Below, in pieces: positions 11,609 through 13,022 of a stretch of 13,022 bases of DNA. The translations under genes were made by a program, and so were the position numbers. The stretch spans positions 1-13,022 of the forward strand of contig DAVZ01000037.1 of the NCBI GenBank assembly GCA_002505765.1, read 5' to 3'. Positions within the stretch are counted from its first letter, which is position 1. Every line of letters begins with the position of its first letter. The notes under the pieces were generated by a model, which did no database searches, had not been told where the DNA came from, and saw only the letters and a list, made by a program, of their open reading frames with translations. The DNA comes from Methanobacterium sp. UBA176 (GTDB taxonomy: Archaea; Methanobacteriota; Methanobacteria; Methanobacteriales; Methanobacteriaceae).

Positions 11609-12759
11609 TGTCCATGATAAATGAAATAGTTAAATTTTCAGGTGTTTTAAGGGAAAATGGAATTCCTGCAAGTATTAGAAGCACTAAACTAGCCTGTAAA
11701 GCTGCTGATTTAATTAAAGGTAGAAATGGAAATCTAAAGGAAGCTTTAGCATGTATATATCTTAAGGATCAGCGTCAGAGAAAGAAATTTAATGATCTAT
11801 ATGAATCTTTTTTTAATAATATGGATAAAAAAGAAAAAAAGATGCCATCGGGCTTAAGGGATAAATCCAGGTTTTTAAAAAAATATAATGTATCTATAAG
11901 CACCAGAAGAGTTTCTGATTTTGATTCTGGTGATAAAGGACAGCAATATAAAATAGACTACATTAAAAATGCATTAAACGACATAAACAACAATGCAGAT
12001 AGAGAAGGAGGTTCAGAGCTTTTAAAAAGTAATATTAAGACATTGAACTCTCTTCAACCAGAATTAATAGATCTTTGTCAGAAATTAGGCCGGAAAATTG
12101 CCACAAAAAGGGTGCGCAGATATAAGATGGCCAAAAAACAAAAACTAGATATTAGAAGAAGCATCAGAAAAAATATGAAGCATGGAGGCAGCCTTCTGGA
12201 GCTCGTAAAGAGTAAACCTAAAATAAAAAAGCACAATCACTTCTTTTTAAGCGACGTAAGCGTTTCCTGCGACTGGATAAGTATATGGTTCTTTTGCATG
12301 GTTTATGCAGCTCAAAATTCGTTTAATCGGTCAAGAGTATTTGAATTTGATAATAAAACTGCTGAAACTACATCTGCACTTTTTGAACCTGATTTAGTGG
12401 ACGCGTTTCTTAAAGTTATAGAAATCAGGCAGAATAACTCCATGATTCGCGGTAAATCCAACATGTTTACTGCATTTAACAGTTTCTTGAACCAGACTAA
12501 CTTGAATAATAAATCATATGTCCTTATTTTAAGCGATTGTAGGGATTGGGCAGGGCCAAAGGAAGATGGAATACCAGGCAGTGCATATTTAATTGAAAAC
12601 ATGTTTAAGAAATCTAAAAGAGTTCTCATCCTGAATCCTGAGGAGAAAAAGAAATGGAATGCTGCAGATAGCTGTGTTTCCCATTATGAAGATTTTGGGG
12701 CTGAAGTATTTGAAGTTGGAAATCTTGACCAGCTTGCTGACTTAATTAGTGAGATTTAA
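11608..12759 (+). CDS. CoxE-like VWA-domain protein, partner of the MoxR ATPase
   Basis: The 383-aa product resembles CoxE-type proteins. A helical N-terminal half begins with INEIVKFSGVLRENGIP. A basic stretch (KIATKRVRRYKMAKKQKLDIRRSIRKNMKHGG) comes just before a C-terminal von Willebrand A domain. The metal-ion site (MIDAS) is present as D216-x-S218-x-S220 in LSDVSVSCDW. The later Asp of the site appears as D310 in LILSDCRDW. The usual Thr of the second loop appears to be replaced by Ser or shifted (GKSNMFTAF, 282-290). The ATG at 11608 shares its A with the TGA of the MoxR gene, which supports translational coupling. A TTG at 11605 and an ATG at 11614 are alternative starts. By analogy with CoxD-CoxE, NorQ-NorD and RavA-ViaA it should recruit the client protein for the ATPase; the client is unknown. 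Confidence 0.88.
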   Translation: MSMINEIVKFSGVLRENGIPASIRSTKLACKAADLIKGRNGNLKEALACIYLKDQRQRKKFNDLYESFFNNMDKKEKKMPSGLRDKSRFLKKYNVSISTRRVSDFDSGDKGQQYKIDYIKNALNDINNNADREGGSELLKSNIKTLNSLQPELIDLCQKLGRKIATKRVRRYKMAKKQKLDIRRSIRKNMKHGGSLLELVKSKPKIKKHNHFFLSDVSVSCDWISIWFFCMVYAAQNSFNRSRVFEFDNKTAETTSALFEPDLVDAFLKVIEIRQNNSMIRGKSNMFTAFNSFLNQTNLNNKSYVLILSDCRDWAGPKEDGIPGSAYLIENMFKKSKRVLILNPEEKKKWNAADSCVSHYEDFGAEVFEVGNLDQLADLISEI

Positions 12760-13022
12760 AATAATGTTTTATAGTGAAAATAACCAAATGTTTTGAACTT
12801 TCCAAATTTTATAACTAACATATAGGGCTTTAAACAAGATTAAATGTGATTTATTGAATTATCCAAAAATAATTTGTGTAATAAGTTATATTATCCACTA
12901 CAAATGATAAATTAGATTTATTTTTAATGAGTCTGTAAAGTTATTGGGTGTTGAGCAGATTTGTTGAAATATCTTTGACTTTATATGTCTTTGTTTACTG
13001 AAAACAATAATTAACGAATATG
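12760..13022. other. Non-coding right end of the window
   Basis: No gene is visible. TTTATATG at 12980-12987 is a TATA-like sequence. The window's last three bases are ATG, 33 bases after it, which could be the start of the next gene, but there is no ribosome binding site and no following sequence to test this. Confidence 0.3.

Overview
The window reads as AT-rich chromosomal DNA of a methanogenic archaeon, most likely Methanobacteriales and probably Methanobacterium. The reasons are an archaeal information-processing set (TFS, PCNA, Gins51, L44e, S27e, aIF2alpha, Nop10), Shine-Dalgarno sites of the AGGTGAT type, TATA-like boxes, and a PAS-rich soluble histidine kinase. No tRNA, rRNA or CRISPR array was seen.

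Left part (1-6619, all + strand). After the last 22 codons of an unidentified gene come TFS (RNA polymerase cleavage factor), an unknown two-helix membrane protein, the sliding clamp PCNA, and the replication factor Gins51, which has a TTG start. A 368-bp non-coding gap full of small palindromes follows. Then comes a compact translation and RNP run: L44e, S27e, aIF2alpha, Nop10 (54 aa) and a PAC2-family proteasome-assembly-chaperone homologue. An endonuclease Q (PHP-family DNA repair nuclease) closes it. The theme is transcription, replication, repair, translation initiation and rRNA modification, consistent with a housekeeping supercluster.

Middle part (6620-7901). A dead IS5-type transposase (about 6771-7722) is broken by frameshifts and stops. 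It still shows N-terminal, DDE-region and C-terminal family landmarks in three different frames. In at least four places the recognisable protein is interrupted by about 40-55 bp carrying a short hairpin with a three-base loop.

Right part (7902-12759). A 725-aa cytosolic REC-PAS-PAS-PAS-histidine kinase lies on the minus strand. A 677-bp gap follows that contains two more hairpins of the same design. Last is a translationally coupled pair, a MoxR-type AAA+ ATPase and a CoxE-like VWA protein, probably a chaperone pair whose client is not in the window.

The least explained signal is a set of about ten small hairpins, most with an A-rich arm, exactly three loop bases and a T-rich arm, often closed by a G/C-rich base (typical core AAATC-NNN-GATTT). 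They occur only in the three non-coding or decayed stretches and not in any intact gene.
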